From Candidatus Dependentiae bacterium (lineage in GTDB: Bacteria; Babelota; Babeliae; Babelales; Babelaceae), in NCBI GenBank assembly GCA_013821315.1, contig JACDHA010000004.1, positions 30,001 through 82,028 of the forward strand: a DNA stretch of 52,028 nucleotides. The letters are read 5' to 3'. The notes beneath the pieces were generated by a model. That model worked only from the letters and a program-made list of their open reading frames with translations. It made no database searches and was not told the DNA's origin. Below are positions 39,529-48,061 of the stretch, piece by piece. How positions within the stretch are numbered: position 1 is the stretch's first letter; each line of letters begins with the position of its first letter. The translations under genes and the position numbers were made by a program.

Positions 39529-40791
39529 ATGAAAATAGGTAATTGGTTTATAATTTCTTTAGTAATGACAGCTTCTTTAATTAGTGGCATGATAGAGTCA
39601 AGTTCTGTTAAGCAGCAGCTTTTTAATGCTGTAGAAGCAGGTGATTATGCTTTAGTTCAAGAGCTTCTTGCTAGTGGCGCAGACGTTAATGCTAGAGATT
39701 TTAACGGTGTAACTCCTCTTCATAAAGCATCAGAAAGTGGTTGTTTAGGCATGCTTCAGCTTTTAATTAATAAAGGTGCTGATAGTACTTTTGAAGACTC
39801 ACTAGAAATGAAAACAGCTTTAGAATGGGCTGTCAAATATAACCGTAGTGCGATAGTTGAATATTTTTTAGATAACTTAACTGCTTTTTATCCAGATCTG
39901 CTCAGTTACGCTGTTTTCTATAATAATAAGGAGTTAGTTACACTGTTTATTAAAAGAAAAATAGATATTAATGCTAAAGATAAAGATAATATGACAGCAC
40001 TCCATTATGCTGCATTGGTGGGTAATAAAGATATAGCCCAATTACTACTTGATCATGGAGCAGATATTAATGCTTTAGCTGATGAGAATGAAACGCCACT
40101 TCATAAGGCTGCTGCAATGAATGAGATGCATGATGCGGTAAAAGGAGGATTTTTTGCTGCTGTTGCTCAGCTACTGCTCGAAAAAGGCGCAGATAGTAAC
40201 GCACAAAACAGTGCCAATCAAAGTCCATTAGCTATTGCAGCACAAAAGGTTAATGGCCAATATATGGTGGAAGTGCTTTTAAGTTATAGTGCTCAAGTGC
40301 CACCAGATTTGCTTGCAAATAATGTAGTAAAACAAGCTCAAGACACAAGGCAAAGACTGTTTGAAGCTAAAACTTTTAAAGCTATTGCTCAGATGCTTGC
40401 TCAAGGTGCTTATGACTTTCCTTTAGTGAGAGAAGCTGTTAATAGTAAGAGAAAAGAATTGTTTGAAGCTATTGCAAATGATGATATTTCTTGCGTAAGC
40501 AAATTATTAAAAGAAGGCTTTACGTTAAATACTTGTGATAAAAATGGTAACACTTTGCTTCATAAAGCTATAGAATCACGCAATTTAAAGATCATTGATT
40601 TACTTCTTTCTTTAGGCGTTCATGAAGATAAGTATTTATACAAAGCTAATCGTCAAGGTTTTACTCCACTGCAACTATTAGCTGCTCACGGAATAATTGC
40701 TTCTGTATTTACACCGCGTCAGAGTGAGCATCAAAACAAAGAAAGTGTAAGTAGTAAAAGAAAGCAGAGCGTTAATCAAGAGCATAATTAA
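39529..40791 (+). CDS. Secreted ankyrin-repeat protein 2 (paralogue of the upstream gene)
   Basis: 420 residues; ATG with AGGT 9 nt upstream, 32 nt after the preceding stop. Signal peptide at about 1-20 (MKIGNWFIISLVMTASLISG). About eight ankyrin repeats, for example NGVTPLHKASESG, DNMTALHYAALVGN and IAQLLLDHGADINA. The C-terminal region shares long identities with ankyrin protein 1, including VNSKRK, KEGFTLNTCDK, GNTLLHKA and LLLSLG, so the two arose by duplication. The basic tail is unique. Probably co-transcribed with gene 1 and closed by a strong hairpin. Confidence 0.92.
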   Translation: MKIGNWFIISLVMTASLISGMIESSSVKQQLFNAVEAGDYALVQELLASGADVNARDFNGVTPLHKASESGCLGMLQLLINKGADSTFEDSLEMKTALEWAVKYNRSAIVEYFLDNLTAFYPDLLSYAVFYNNKELVTLFIKRKIDINAKDKDNMTALHYAALVGNKDIAQLLLDHGADINALADENETPLHKAAAMNEMHDAVKGGFFAAVAQLLLEKGADSNAQNSANQSPLAIAAQKVNGQYMVEVLLSYSAQVPPDLLANNVVKQAQDTRQRLFEAKTFKAIAQMLAQGAYDFPLVREAVNSKRKELFEAIANDDISCVSKLLKEGFTLNTCDKNGNTLLHKAIESRNLKIIDLLLSLGVHEDKYLYKANRQGFTPLQLLAAHGIIASVFTPRQSEHQNKESVSSKRKQSVNQEHN

Positions 40792-40817
40792 GCATGTTGA
40801 TAGCACGAGTTAAGTGT

Positions 40818-40842
40818 AAGACGGGTAAACAGTACCCGTCTT
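40818..40842. terminator. Terminator between convergent genes
   Basis: AAGACGGGTA and TACCCGTCTT form a perfect 10-bp stem with loop AACAG. The T-run is poor on the plus strand (AGTAATTT). It lies just before the stop of the convergent gene ending at 40849 and may serve both directions. Confidence 0.75.
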
Positions 40843-40848
40843 AGTAAT

Positions 40849-41289
40849 TTACATGATCGAACAGTTGCTCAAATAGCCTGAGTTGCTAGGTGCTTTTGTT
40901 TGAGTAGGTTGAGTTTGTTGTAAGTCTTGTTGAGCTTTTGTATTCTTTAACTCATTAAGAGTATTAGTAAGTTCTATTACTAATTTGTCTAAAAAGAGTT
41001 GATCATTATCCACTGCTTGATGTTTAAGAGTTTGTAGTTCGTCAATAAGATTCTGTATGGTTGGTATGTCGTGAGAATTGATAGCTTCATTACTTCTAAC
41101 GCGTATACTTCGTTTCTTTTGATGGTGTAACTTTATAACAAAGCCATTATCATCAGCCTCTAGTTGAAGTTCCGCAGGCGAAAGTTCCTGTTTTCCTGGA
41201 TTTGGTTGGCCTTGGCCTTGTTGCATCGCTTGAAGAGCATGAGCTGGTATAAACAATAACATTAATAATAGTGAGTGCGCGCGGTTCAT
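40849..41289 (-). CDS. Small secreted protein, paralogue of the upstream neighbour
   Basis: 146 residues from the ATG at 41287-41289 with AGAGG upstream; a longer TTG reading from 41328 has no ribosome site. A signal peptide spans about 1-21 (MNRAHSLLLMLLFIPAHALQA). After a Gln/Pro/Gly-rich stretch, residues about 75-125 form a helical module: SHDIPTIQNLIDELQTLK, D..FLDK, LTNTLNEL. It recurs in the next minus-strand gene. No known family. It ends with a Cys-containing tail (CSIM). Confidence 0.65.
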   Translation of the reverse strand: MNRAHSLLLMLLFIPAHALQAMQQGQGQPNPGKQELSPAELQLEADDNGFVIKLHHQKKRSIRVRSNEAINSHDIPTIQNLIDELQTLKHQAVDNDQLFLDKLVIELTNTLNELKNTKAQQDLQQTQPTQTKAPSNSGYLSNCSIM

Positions 41290-41361
41290 GAGCAATTTCC
41301 TCTGATTAAAAGTAAGTAAGCAACACAATATCAGATGCTATAGTACTAAAGATTCGAGTAG

Positions 41362-41670
41362 TTATGCAATATCTTTAACAATTTTAGCTTGCGTAGCTTG
41401 AGACTTTTTAAGAGCAACGGTAAGATCATTCAAGTATTTATTTAAATAATTTTGGTCATCAGTAATTACGGTACGTTTAAGTGCAGTTAATTCAGTGATC
41501 AGAGCTTGTATTTTGGCTGCATTTTTAGATTTAACTATTGTCTCTGTTCTAAAAAGTATTGTTCTTTTTGCTTGGCGAAGCAGTTTGGTTTTAGGTGAAT
41601 TTTCAGTTTTTCGTTCTTCAGCGGCTTGATTATCAAGAATTGGTTTTTTTGGCTTTGCTGTAGTGTCCAT
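41362..41670 (-). CDS. Small cytoplasmic protein with the same helical module
   Basis: 102 residues, basic, no signal peptide. Residues about 38-95 carry the module AAKIQALITELTALK, D..YLNKYLNDLTVALKK shared with the gene downstream. It is on the same strand, 72 nt upstream. ATG with AGGA about 10 nt upstream. The function is unknown. Confidence 0.6.
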   Translation of the reverse strand: MDTTAKPKKPILDNQAAEERKTENSPKTKLLRQAKRTILFRTETIVKSKNAAKIQALITELTALKRTVITDDQNYLNKYLNDLTVALKKSQATQAKIVKDIA

Positions 41671-41724
41671 AAGAGTATCCTGTTAAAAAGCTGAGCACTA
41701 GTATTACACTAGTGCTCGTTATTT

Positions 41725-42837
41725 TTATTTGTTTGTTTCTGGTTTCCAAGTACGTAAGAAATCTACCAGAGGTTCCAAGCCTCCAGGAGTAACTGCAGAT
41801 ACAAGTATATGTGGTTGATATTGTTTTAATGCGCGCTCTTGAATATCGGTAAGTTGTATTTTGTCAGCCTTATTAAATACATAGAGCATCGGTCTATCAA
41901 CTTCAAGTTCTTCAAGTATTTGATGTACTACGCGAATGTGTGATTCCCAATTTGCATCAGAAACATCAACAACTTGTAGCAATAAATGTGCATGCTGAAG
42001 CTCGGTGAGTGTTGATTTAAACGCTTCTACCAAGTGATGAGGTAACTGTTGAATAAATCCAACAGTGTCAGAAATCAACCCTTTTTTCTTGCTATCTATA
42101 AACAGTTCACGTGTAGTAGTATCTAAAGTAGCAAATAACCTATCTTCAGCTAGTACCGTACTTTTTGTCAGAGAGTTAAGTATGGTTGATTTGCCAGCAT
42201 TGGTGTAACCAATAATACAGATAAGTGGCAACTCGGAGTTCAGGCGCTGTTTGCGCTGTGTTTCACGATGCTTTGCCAGTTGCAGCAAGTCTCTTTTAAG
42301 TTTATGCATACTGCGTTCAATATGCTGCGTTTCTTTTTCTTTAGCAGTTTCACCAGGCCCGCGTGTTCCTATGCGACCACCTTGCTGAGACATGCTAATA
42401 CCTTGACCTGATAGGCGCGTTTTTTTATGCTGAAGCATAGCAAGCTCAACTTGGGTTTTACCTTCAGCTGAAGTTGCGCCTCTGTCAAATATTTCAAGAA
42501 TAAGTTGCGTTCTATCAAATACTTTACACTGCAAAGATTCACTTAAGTTACGCTCTTGCTGAGGAGATAAAGGTTCAGAGAATATAACTTCCCTTATTTC
42601 GTCTTCTTTGCATATTTCTATAAGTTCTTCAAGTTTGCCTTTAGTTACTAAGTAACCAGGATCAACACTACGAAGTTTAATGTACACGATTTTATCGTAC
42701 GGAATGCCGTTAGAGCGCACTAAGTTTTCAAATTCTTCGTAATAAGATTCAATATTTTTAATAGGGTTATAGGGAGAATCAATCCCTACAAGTAATGTTT
42801 TAGGATATTGTACTGTAGGTGTTTCTACTCTTTTCAT
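41725..42837 (-). CDS. hflX: GTPase HflX
   Basis: 370 residues. The N-terminal HflX domain (about 12-185) contains RGATSAEGKTQVELAML and the GGRIGTRGPGETAKE loop. The GTPase domain has GYTNAGKST (G1), the DTVGFIQQLPHHLVEAFKSTL switch II, and NKAD (G4). The protein splits or rescues stalled 70S ribosomes on GTP hydrolysis. ATG with GAGGA upstream. Divergent from ffh. Confidence 0.95.
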   Translation of the reverse strand: MKRVETPTVQYPKTLLVGIDSPYNPIKNIESYYEEFENLVRSNGIPYDKIVYIKLRSVDPGYLVTKGKLEELIEICKEDEIREVIFSEPLSPQQERNLSESLQCKVFDRTQLILEIFDRGATSAEGKTQVELAMLQHKKTRLSGQGISMSQQGGRIGTRGPGETAKEKETQHIERSMHKLKRDLLQLAKHRETQRKQRLNSELPLICIIGYTNAGKSTILNSLTKSTVLAEDRLFATLDTTTRELFIDSKKKGLISDTVGFIQQLPHHLVEAFKSTLTELQHAHLLLQVVDVSDANWESHIRVVHQILEELEVDRPMLYVFNKADKIQLTDIQERALKQYQPHILVSAVTPGGLEPLVDFLRTWKPETNK

Positions 42838-43023
42838 AGTAGTCCTCGCAAATTTTTTGGTGTGATCTATACTTAAAGTATAGCATATATTTTTTGTTTT
42901 AGCTCCATTATCACTAAAAAAATGTGAGTATATTCTAAAAATAAGATTTAAAAAAAATTTCTCAACTTTTAATTTTTGTGCTATAATAAAATTAAAAGTC
43001 TGTAATTATACTAGAAGATTCTT

Positions 43024-44355
43024 ATGTTTGATTTTTTATCCCAAAAGATTTCCTCTATTTTTACCCGTTTAACGGGACAAGATAGATTAACTGAAAAAAA
43101 TATTGACGAAACACTTACCAAGGTACAAGATAGCTTGCTTGAGGCTGATGTGCCTTACGATGTTGTTGAGCAATTTATTGCGCAGATAAAGCATGAAGTA
43201 GTTGGGCAAAAGATATTTGCTTCACTTAAGCCTGCTGAGCTGCTTATGAAAATTGTACACGATAAAGTAATACACTTTTTAGGTGGCCAAGCGTCTGAAA
43301 CTCAATTTGCGTTTCAAATGCCTGCAACAGTAATGATGATAGGTCTTCAAGGATCGGGCAAGACTACTACTATAGCTAAACTAGTTAATTTTGTGCAAGA
43401 ACAGGCTCAAAAGCGTGGCAAGGCTCGCCGTATTATGGTTGGGTCAGTTGATTTTTATAGACCAGCAGCTATCGATCAGCTAGAAATTTTAGCTAAGCAA
43501 GTAGGGGCTCTTTTTTACCGCTCATCATTAACAGATCCTGTTGCTGCTGCTCAAGATATTTTAAAGCATTCTCAACAAGAACAGTGTGATTTGTTGTTTT
43601 TAGACACCGCTGGTCGTTTGCATGTCGATACTACTATGCTTGAAGAGCTTCATCAAATTGATGTTAAAGTTAAGCCTAAATACAAATTACTTGTAGTTGA
43701 TGCTATGACTGGTCAAGAGTCGCTTAAAGTAGCTCAAGCTTTTGAACAAAAGATTGGTTTTTTAGGTGCTATTCTATCAAAAATGGATAGTGACACGCGC
43801 GGTGGTGTTGCTTTTGCTTTTAAATATGCTCTTAAAAAACCTATTTTATTTATCGGTACAGGCGAAAAAATAGATGACTTAGAGTTATTTAGGCCCGAGC
43901 GCCTTGCTACTCGTATTATTGGTATGGGTGACATAAAAAGTTTAATTGAGAAAGCTCAAGAAAAAATTAAAGTAGATGACCAAGAAGCGATGTATAAATC
44001 TCTTTCTGAAGGCAAGCTTACTTTACAAGATTTTGCTCAACAGATTGAAATGGTAAGTAAACTAGGATCGCTTTCCTCGGTGCTTAAATATTTGCCTGGA
44101 GCAGGGTCACTTAATATTTCTCCTGAAATGATTCAAAAAGGAGAAACAGAGATTATAAAGTTTAAAGCAATTATAAACTCTATGACTTCTAAAGAACGAC
44201 TTAATCCTAAAGTGCTTGATGCTTCACGTAAAAATCGTGTAGCTCAAGGTTCAGGAGTAACTGTTGCTGATATTAATACTTTGCTTAGTCGCTTTGAGCA
44301 AAGTCAGCAATTTGTTAAAGTTTTTAAAAAGATGGGTAAATCAAGATTTTTTTAA
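43024..44355 (+). CDS. ffh: Signal recognition particle protein Ffh
   Basis: 443 residues. N domain 1-95, G domain with GLQGSGKTT at 107-115, DTAGRLHVD and SKMDSDTRGG, and the C-terminal M domain (about 305-443), which ends in a basic helix. It binds the signal sequences of nascent inner-membrane proteins with 4.5S RNA. The methionine content of the M domain is modest (MIQKGE, SMTSKE). A TATAAT at 42982-42987 lies 37 nt upstream of the ATG. First gene of ffh-rpsP-khpA-trmD-rplS. Confidence 0.97.
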   Translation: MFDFLSQKISSIFTRLTGQDRLTEKNIDETLTKVQDSLLEADVPYDVVEQFIAQIKHEVVGQKIFASLKPAELLMKIVHDKVIHFLGGQASETQFAFQMPATVMMIGLQGSGKTTTIAKLVNFVQEQAQKRGKARRIMVGSVDFYRPAAIDQLEILAKQVGALFYRSSLTDPVAAAQDILKHSQQEQCDLLFLDTAGRLHVDTTMLEELHQIDVKVKPKYKLLVVDAMTGQESLKVAQAFEQKIGFLGAILSKMDSDTRGGVAFAFKYALKKPILFIGTGEKIDDLELFRPERLATRIIGMGDIKSLIEKAQEKIKVDDQEAMYKSLSEGKLTLQDFAQQIEMVSKLGSLSSVLKYLPGAGSLNISPEMIQKGETEIIKFKAIINSMTSKERLNPKVLDASRKNRVAQGSGVTVADINTLLSRFEQSQQFVKVFKKMGKSRFF

Positions 44356-44403
44356 TTTATTTTGATACACTAATAAAAAGTATTTTTATAGAAAGGTTAT
44401 ATA

Positions 44404-44664
44404 ATGGCAGTGAAAATAAGACTTTCACGTATTGGTAAAATCCACGCACCAGTATATCGTATTGTTGCGATAGATTCTCGTAAAAAAAGAGATGGCGAAG
44501 CTCTTGATATTTTAGGTACTTATAATCCGCTTACTGGCGAACTAGTACAATTTCATCAAGATCGTATTGAAGGATGGGTTTCAAAAGGTGCAGTGGTAAC
44601 TGATGCAGTTAAAAAATTGCAAAAGAAGCACAAAAAATCCGCTCAAGTAACAGCTCAAGTTTAA
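44404..44664 (+). CDS. rpsP: Ribosomal protein S16 (bS16)
   Basis: 86 residues: VKIRLSRIGKIHAPVYRIVAID and LGTYNPLTG are diagnostic. ATG with AAAGG upstream. The usual ffh-rpsP order. Confidence 0.97.
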   Translation: MAVKIRLSRIGKIHAPVYRIVAIDSRKKRDGEALDILGTYNPLTGELVQFHQDRIEGWVSKGAVVTDAVKKLQKKHKKSAQVTAQV

Positions 44665-44671
44665 GGCGCAT

Positions 44672-44905
44672 ATGTTCATACAATTAATTGAACATTTTAT
44701 CGTTAAATTAGTGGAAAAGCCTGAAGCTATAGTAATTTCTGAAGTTGAAACTGCTGGCAAAAGTATTATTGAAATACGTGTTGCAGCACAAGATATTGCT
44801 AAAGTTATTGGAAAAGAAGGCCGAACATTTAAAGCATTACGTTCTTTAATTCACTGTGTTGATCCTGAAGCTCGTAAAGATATTGTAGTCGATATAGTCA
44901 CATAA
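44672..44905 (+). CDS. khpA: KH-domain RNA-binding protein KhpA
   Basis: 77 residues, a single KH domain with the VIGKEGRTFKALRSL GxxG loop; the N-terminal LIEHFIVKLVEKPEAI is typical of KhpA/YlqC. Such proteins pair with KhpB and bind many RNAs. The stop overlaps the trmD start by one base (TAATG). Confidence 0.93.
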   Translation: MFIQLIEHFIVKLVEKPEAIVISEVETAGKSIIEIRVAAQDIAKVIGKEGRTFKALRSLIHCVDPEARKDIVVDIVT

Positions 44906-46221
44906 TGGTCATTTCTACTATTACGCTCTTTCCTGAGTTATATAAGCCTTTTTTAGAAACAAGCTTAATTCGTAAAGCACAAGAACAACAGCATGTAACG
45001 CTCGACGTTAAAACTATGTTCGATTTCTGCAAGCCAAAAGAGCGCGTTGATAGTCCTACCTTTGGACATGGTGCAGGTATGTTATTAAGACCTGATATCA
45101 TAGAAAAAGCTATAGATGCTCAAGAAGCTTTACATGGTCCAGCGTATAAAATATTTTTTTCACCTCAAGGTAAAAAGCTTGACCAAGTGCTCTTGCGTGA
45201 TCTGGCCCTTATAGCTCAAGAAAAAAAGCATATTATGCTTCTTCCTGCCCGCTATGAAGGTATGGACGCTCGCGTTGAAGAGCATTATGGTGATTGTTTG
45301 ATATCGTTGGGTGATTTTGTGCTTATGGGTGGCGATTTGCCTGCTATGGTACTTATGGAAGGTCTTTTAAGGCTTATTCCTGGTGTCGTAGGAAAACAAG
45401 CATCAGTTGAGCATGAATCGTTTACTGGACCATTTTTGGATTATCCTGAATATACGAGTCCGGTTGTATGGAAAGGGTACTCTGTACCTGAAGTAGTACG
45501 CTCAGGCGATCATGGAAAGATTCAGCGATGGCGTCAAGCACGAGCTATTAAAAATACGGTGCTGTCTCATTTTGATTGGTTGCGTTCCCATGTAACGACA
45601 GATGCTGAAATAAAACAGGCTGCTGAGCATATACCGCACCATTATGCCATACTTATGCATGCCCAAGTAGCATTGCTTGATGGTCAAGAAGGTACTAGTT
45701 CGGTAACTTCAATTGACATTCATGATATAGCTCGCTCTTCAGCTACGTATGGTATAAAAAAGTATTTTATTGTTACACCGTTAGAAGATCAACAAAAAAT
45801 AGTAACTAAATTACTAGATTTTTGGAAGACAGGGGAAGGGGTAACCTATAATCCCCATCGACATAATGCTTTAGAAAATGTTCTTCTGGTAAGTACACTT
45901 GACGAAGCCGTAGATAAAATTAAAGAGTATGAAAATGCTGATCCTATTTTAATTGGTACAGCAGCTAAAAAATATGCTCATGCTCAGGCTATTACGTATC
46001 ACGATCAGTCCATAGTATGGTCGTTGAAGCGTCCTGTAGTGTTACTGTTTGGTACAGCGCGAGGCTTAGGAAGCTCTGTTATCGAACGATGTGAGTTTTT
46101 ACTGGGACCTCTTTATGGGTTTTCCACGTTCAATCATTTGTCTGTACGCTCAGCGGCAGCTATTATCTTTGATCGCTGGTTAGGTATTACGAGCAAAAAA
46201 TCATCTAGTATTGTTAAATAA
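44905..46221 (+). CDS. trmD: tRNA (guanine-37-N1)-methyltransferase TrmD fused to a TM1570-like SPOUT domain
   Basis: 438 residues; typical TrmD has about 230-250. Residues 1-245 are TrmD: ITLFPELY, YEGMDARVEE, the knot LGDFVLMGGDLPAM, RLIPGVVGKQAS and the catalytic-region FLDYPEYTSP. It makes m1G37, which prevents frameshifting. Residues about 255-438 match the Methyltrn_RNA_4 family (Thermotoga TM1570, COG4752) in SIDIHDIARSSATYGIKKYFIVTPLEDQQ, YNPHRHNAL and the terminal LLFGTARGLGSSVIE. That family is a second SPOUT-type domain of unproven activity, often encoded beside trmD. Confidence 0.93.
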   Translation: MVISTITLFPELYKPFLETSLIRKAQEQQHVTLDVKTMFDFCKPKERVDSPTFGHGAGMLLRPDIIEKAIDAQEALHGPAYKIFFSPQGKKLDQVLLRDLALIAQEKKHIMLLPARYEGMDARVEEHYGDCLISLGDFVLMGGDLPAMVLMEGLLRLIPGVVGKQASVEHESFTGPFLDYPEYTSPVVWKGYSVPEVVRSGDHGKIQRWRQARAIKNTVLSHFDWLRSHVTTDAEIKQAAEHIPHHYAILMHAQVALLDGQEGTSSVTSIDIHDIARSSATYGIKKYFIVTPLEDQQKIVTKLLDFWKTGEGVTYNPHRHNALENVLLVSTLDEAVDKIKEYENADPILIGTAAKKYAHAQAITYHDQSIVWSLKRPVVLLFGTARGLGSSVIERCEFLLGPLYGFSTFNHLSVRSAAAIIFDRWLGITSKKSSSIVK

Positions 46222-46246
46222 TAATTTTCTGCTTTAAAGGACTTCT

Positions 46247-46657
46247 ATGAAAGCAAAACACTATACAAAAGAGACGATATTAAATATCGGAACAGAAAGT
46301 CGCAATTTTCCTAAATTTGGTGTTGGCGACGCTATAATAGTAGCACAACGTATTAAAGAAGGTGAAAAAGAACGTACTCAAATGTTTGAAGGCGATGTTA
46401 TTGCTATTCATACTAAGGGTATTTCAAGCACCTTTACTATTCGTCGTATTGGCGCTAACAGTGTTGCAGTAGAACGTATTTTTCCGTTCTTTTCACCACT
46501 TATTGAAAAGATTACTTTCTTGCGTAGAGGTAAAGTACGTCGTGCTAAACTTTACTACATGAGAGATCGTATTGGTAAAGCTGCTCGTGTACGTGAAAAA
46601 GTACTTACTAAAGAACAAAAAGCTTTAGATAGAGCATCAGATAAATCTGCAGCTTAA
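46247..46657 (+). CDS. rplS: Ribosomal protein L19 (bL19)
   Basis: 136 residues: FPKFGVGDAIIVAQRIKEG, ERTQMFEGDVIAI, FTIRRIG and VRRAKLYYMRDRIGKAARV are conserved. ATG with AAAGGA 6 nt upstream. The C-terminal 20 residues are a lineage-specific basic tail. Confidence 0.97.
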   Translation: MKAKHYTKETILNIGTESRNFPKFGVGDAIIVAQRIKEGEKERTQMFEGDVIAIHTKGISSTFTIRRIGANSVAVERIFPFFSPLIEKITFLRRGKVRRAKLYYMRDRIGKAARVREKVLTKEQKALDRASDKSAA

Positions 46658-46667
46658 GCAGACTGGT

Positions 46668-47099
46668 ATGGTGCACCTTCTTCTTTTGGCAAGTATAATG
46701 CTTGTTGGTAATGGATGTGCCCGTCGATCTCAAAATGCAAAATTGGATAAGAATGCGATTGCTTATAGTAACTGCTCTTATCCAATTTTTTCTGATGAAG
46801 AGCGATTGGTTGATATACCATTGCCTGGATCTCAAATACTCTATAATATAACAAGTACTCATGATCCGCGAAAATTAGCTCTTATATATAAAACAGATTT
46901 TAAACTTGAAGATATAATTGCTTTTTATCGCTTGCAAATGGAATGCCTAGGCTGGCAAGAGGCTGAGATCATTAAAGGTTATCATACTTGTTTGTTGTTT
47001 AAAAAGCCGTCAAAAGTATGTTCTATTATTTTAAAGTCATCAAAAAGCTTAACAAAAAATAGTAGTACGGTAACTCTTTTTATAAGCCCGAAAAAATAG
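46668..47099 (+). CDS. Putative lipoprotein
   Basis: 143 residues. A short hydrophobic leader ends LVGNGC; Cys17 could be lipidated, but the lipobox (GNG-C) is imperfect. Residues about 50-105 (PLPGSQI, LIYKTDFKLEDIIAFYRLQMECLGWQE) resemble a common lipoprotein pattern in which FYxxxM and GW sit in one beta-alpha unit. Starts 11 nt after rplS without a clear ribosome site; probably read from the same transcript. The function is unknown. Confidence 0.7.
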   Translation: MVHLLLLASIMLVGNGCARRSQNAKLDKNAIAYSNCSYPIFSDEERLVDIPLPGSQILYNITSTHDPRKLALIYKTDFKLEDIIAFYRLQMECLGWQEAEIIKGYHTCLLFKKPSKVCSIILKSSKSLTKNSSTVTLFISPKK

Positions 47100-47117
47100 C
47101 TTTGTTATAGTTATCAA

Positions 47118-47150
47118 ACAAAAGGCGCCCGTTAAGGCGCCTTGTTTTTT
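47118..47150 (+). terminator. Terminator of the ffh-rplS unit
   Basis: AAGGCGCC and GGCGCCTT form a perfect 8-bp GC-rich stem (47122-47129, 47136-47143), followed by GTTTTTT. Confidence 0.9.
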
Positions 47151-47175
47151 GTCTAATTTTATGTGTTAAAGTAGA

Positions 47176-47805
47176 TTAATTTTTTCTGTTATTTTCTCTA
47201 CGAGCACGAATAAGTTGAATCTCAAGCTCTTTATCTTTAAGTTCAAGTTCTTTTCGCTTATTTTTCTCTTTAACAAGCTCAAGTTGTACTTGTTGCTCTT
47301 TAAGGGTAAGTTCCCGTTCTTTAAGAGCAAGCTCGCGTGAACTATTAACTTGTTTTACTTCAACCGGTATTGGTTGAAATGTTACTAATTTAGCTTCACG
47401 TGGTTTTTGTTGCATAAGTTGATTTTGATGTTCTTGGCGGGCCTGGCGTTCCTGGCGTACTTGTTCGCGATAACGACGCTCTTCTTCTCGTTGTCTTTGT
47501 TCTTCATCGCGTTTACGTTGCTGCATTTGAGCTTCATACATTTGTCTTTCACGCACGCGTAATTCTGCTCGTTGCTCTGCAATGCAAGGATCTTCTTCGT
47601 ATACATAATAAGCTGCTGGTGCCATTGTAACTGGCACAGCAATAGGCGCTGGAGCTGAGTTTGCAGCTATTTTACTGGTAATAATACCTGCTGCTAGTCC
47701 AGTTACTGCACCTATACCAAAGCCTCTACCGGTGCGACCGGTATACGTTAGTTGACTACTTCCTAAAGAAAGTAACAATAAAAAAGCTAAAAAATTCTTG
47801 TTCAT
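47176..47805 (-). CDS. Secreted protein with glycine-zipper and long charged coiled coil
   Basis: 209 residues from the ATG at 47803-47805 with AGGAG 7-8 nt upstream; a longer TTG reading to 47832 is rejected. A signal peptide spans about 1-17. Residues about 25-50 form a hydrophobic glycine-rich segment (GFGIGAVTGLAAGIITSKIA) that could insert in a membrane. Residues 75-209 are almost continuous Arg/Glu/Gln coiled coil (QREEERRYREQ, LALKERELTLKEQQVQLELVKEK). It looks structural and surface-located, but the function is unknown. The same hydrophobic block occurs in the 94-residue neighbour. Confidence 0.75.
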   Translation of the reverse strand: MNKNFLAFLLLLSLGSSQLTYTGRTGRGFGIGAVTGLAAGIITSKIAANSAPAPIAVPVTMAPAAYYVYEEDPCIAEQRAELRVRERQMYEAQMQQRKRDEEQRQREEERRYREQVRQERQARQEHQNQLMQQKPREAKLVTFQPIPVEVKQVNSSRELALKERELTLKEQQVQLELVKEKNKRKELELKDKELEIQLIRARRENNRKN

Positions 47806-47847
47806 AAGAAATCTCCTGACAGAGGTGAACAATGGATATATACTAAA

Positions 47848-47877
47848 AGTATGCTTTGAATCAACGCTCTAAGTCAA
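47848..47877 (-). promoter_or_regulatory. Probable promoter of the glycine-zipper/coiled-coil gene
   Basis: On the minus strand TTGACT (47877-47872), an 18-nt spacer and CATACT (47853-47848) resemble a vegetative promoter 43 nt upstream of the start codon. Confidence 0.45.
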
Positions 47878-47989
47878 TAGTTGTTTGCTTATTTGCATTT
47901 TGACTTAAAAGCATCCTTTTAATTAAGTGCTCTCACTTAATCTCTATTAATAATAGCTGTATAAAAAACTCATGCAAGTGGTGCAAGTC

Positions 47990-48028
47990 GTAAAAAAATA
48001 AAGAGCAGAGAAAATATCTCTGCTCTTT
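47990..48028 (-). terminator. Terminator of the Gly/Tyr-rich protein gene
   Basis: On the minus strand AAAGAGCAGAG and CTCTGCTCTTT form an 11-bp stem with loop ATATTTT, followed by ATTTTTTTAC. Confidence 0.88.
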
Positions 48029-48061
48029 TGTATACCAAGTTATAGCAAAATACTAGAATTA

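Noticed and set aside
37859-41670. Ankyrin island as a mobile element or prophage
   Set aside because: No integrase, transposase, flanking direct or inverted repeats or tRNA attachment site is visible; base composition is like the surroundings apart from the 36-nt unit.
46608-46862. Minus-strand ORFs of 66-84 codons
   Set aside because: They are opposite the rplS end and the lipoprotein gene, without ribosome sites.
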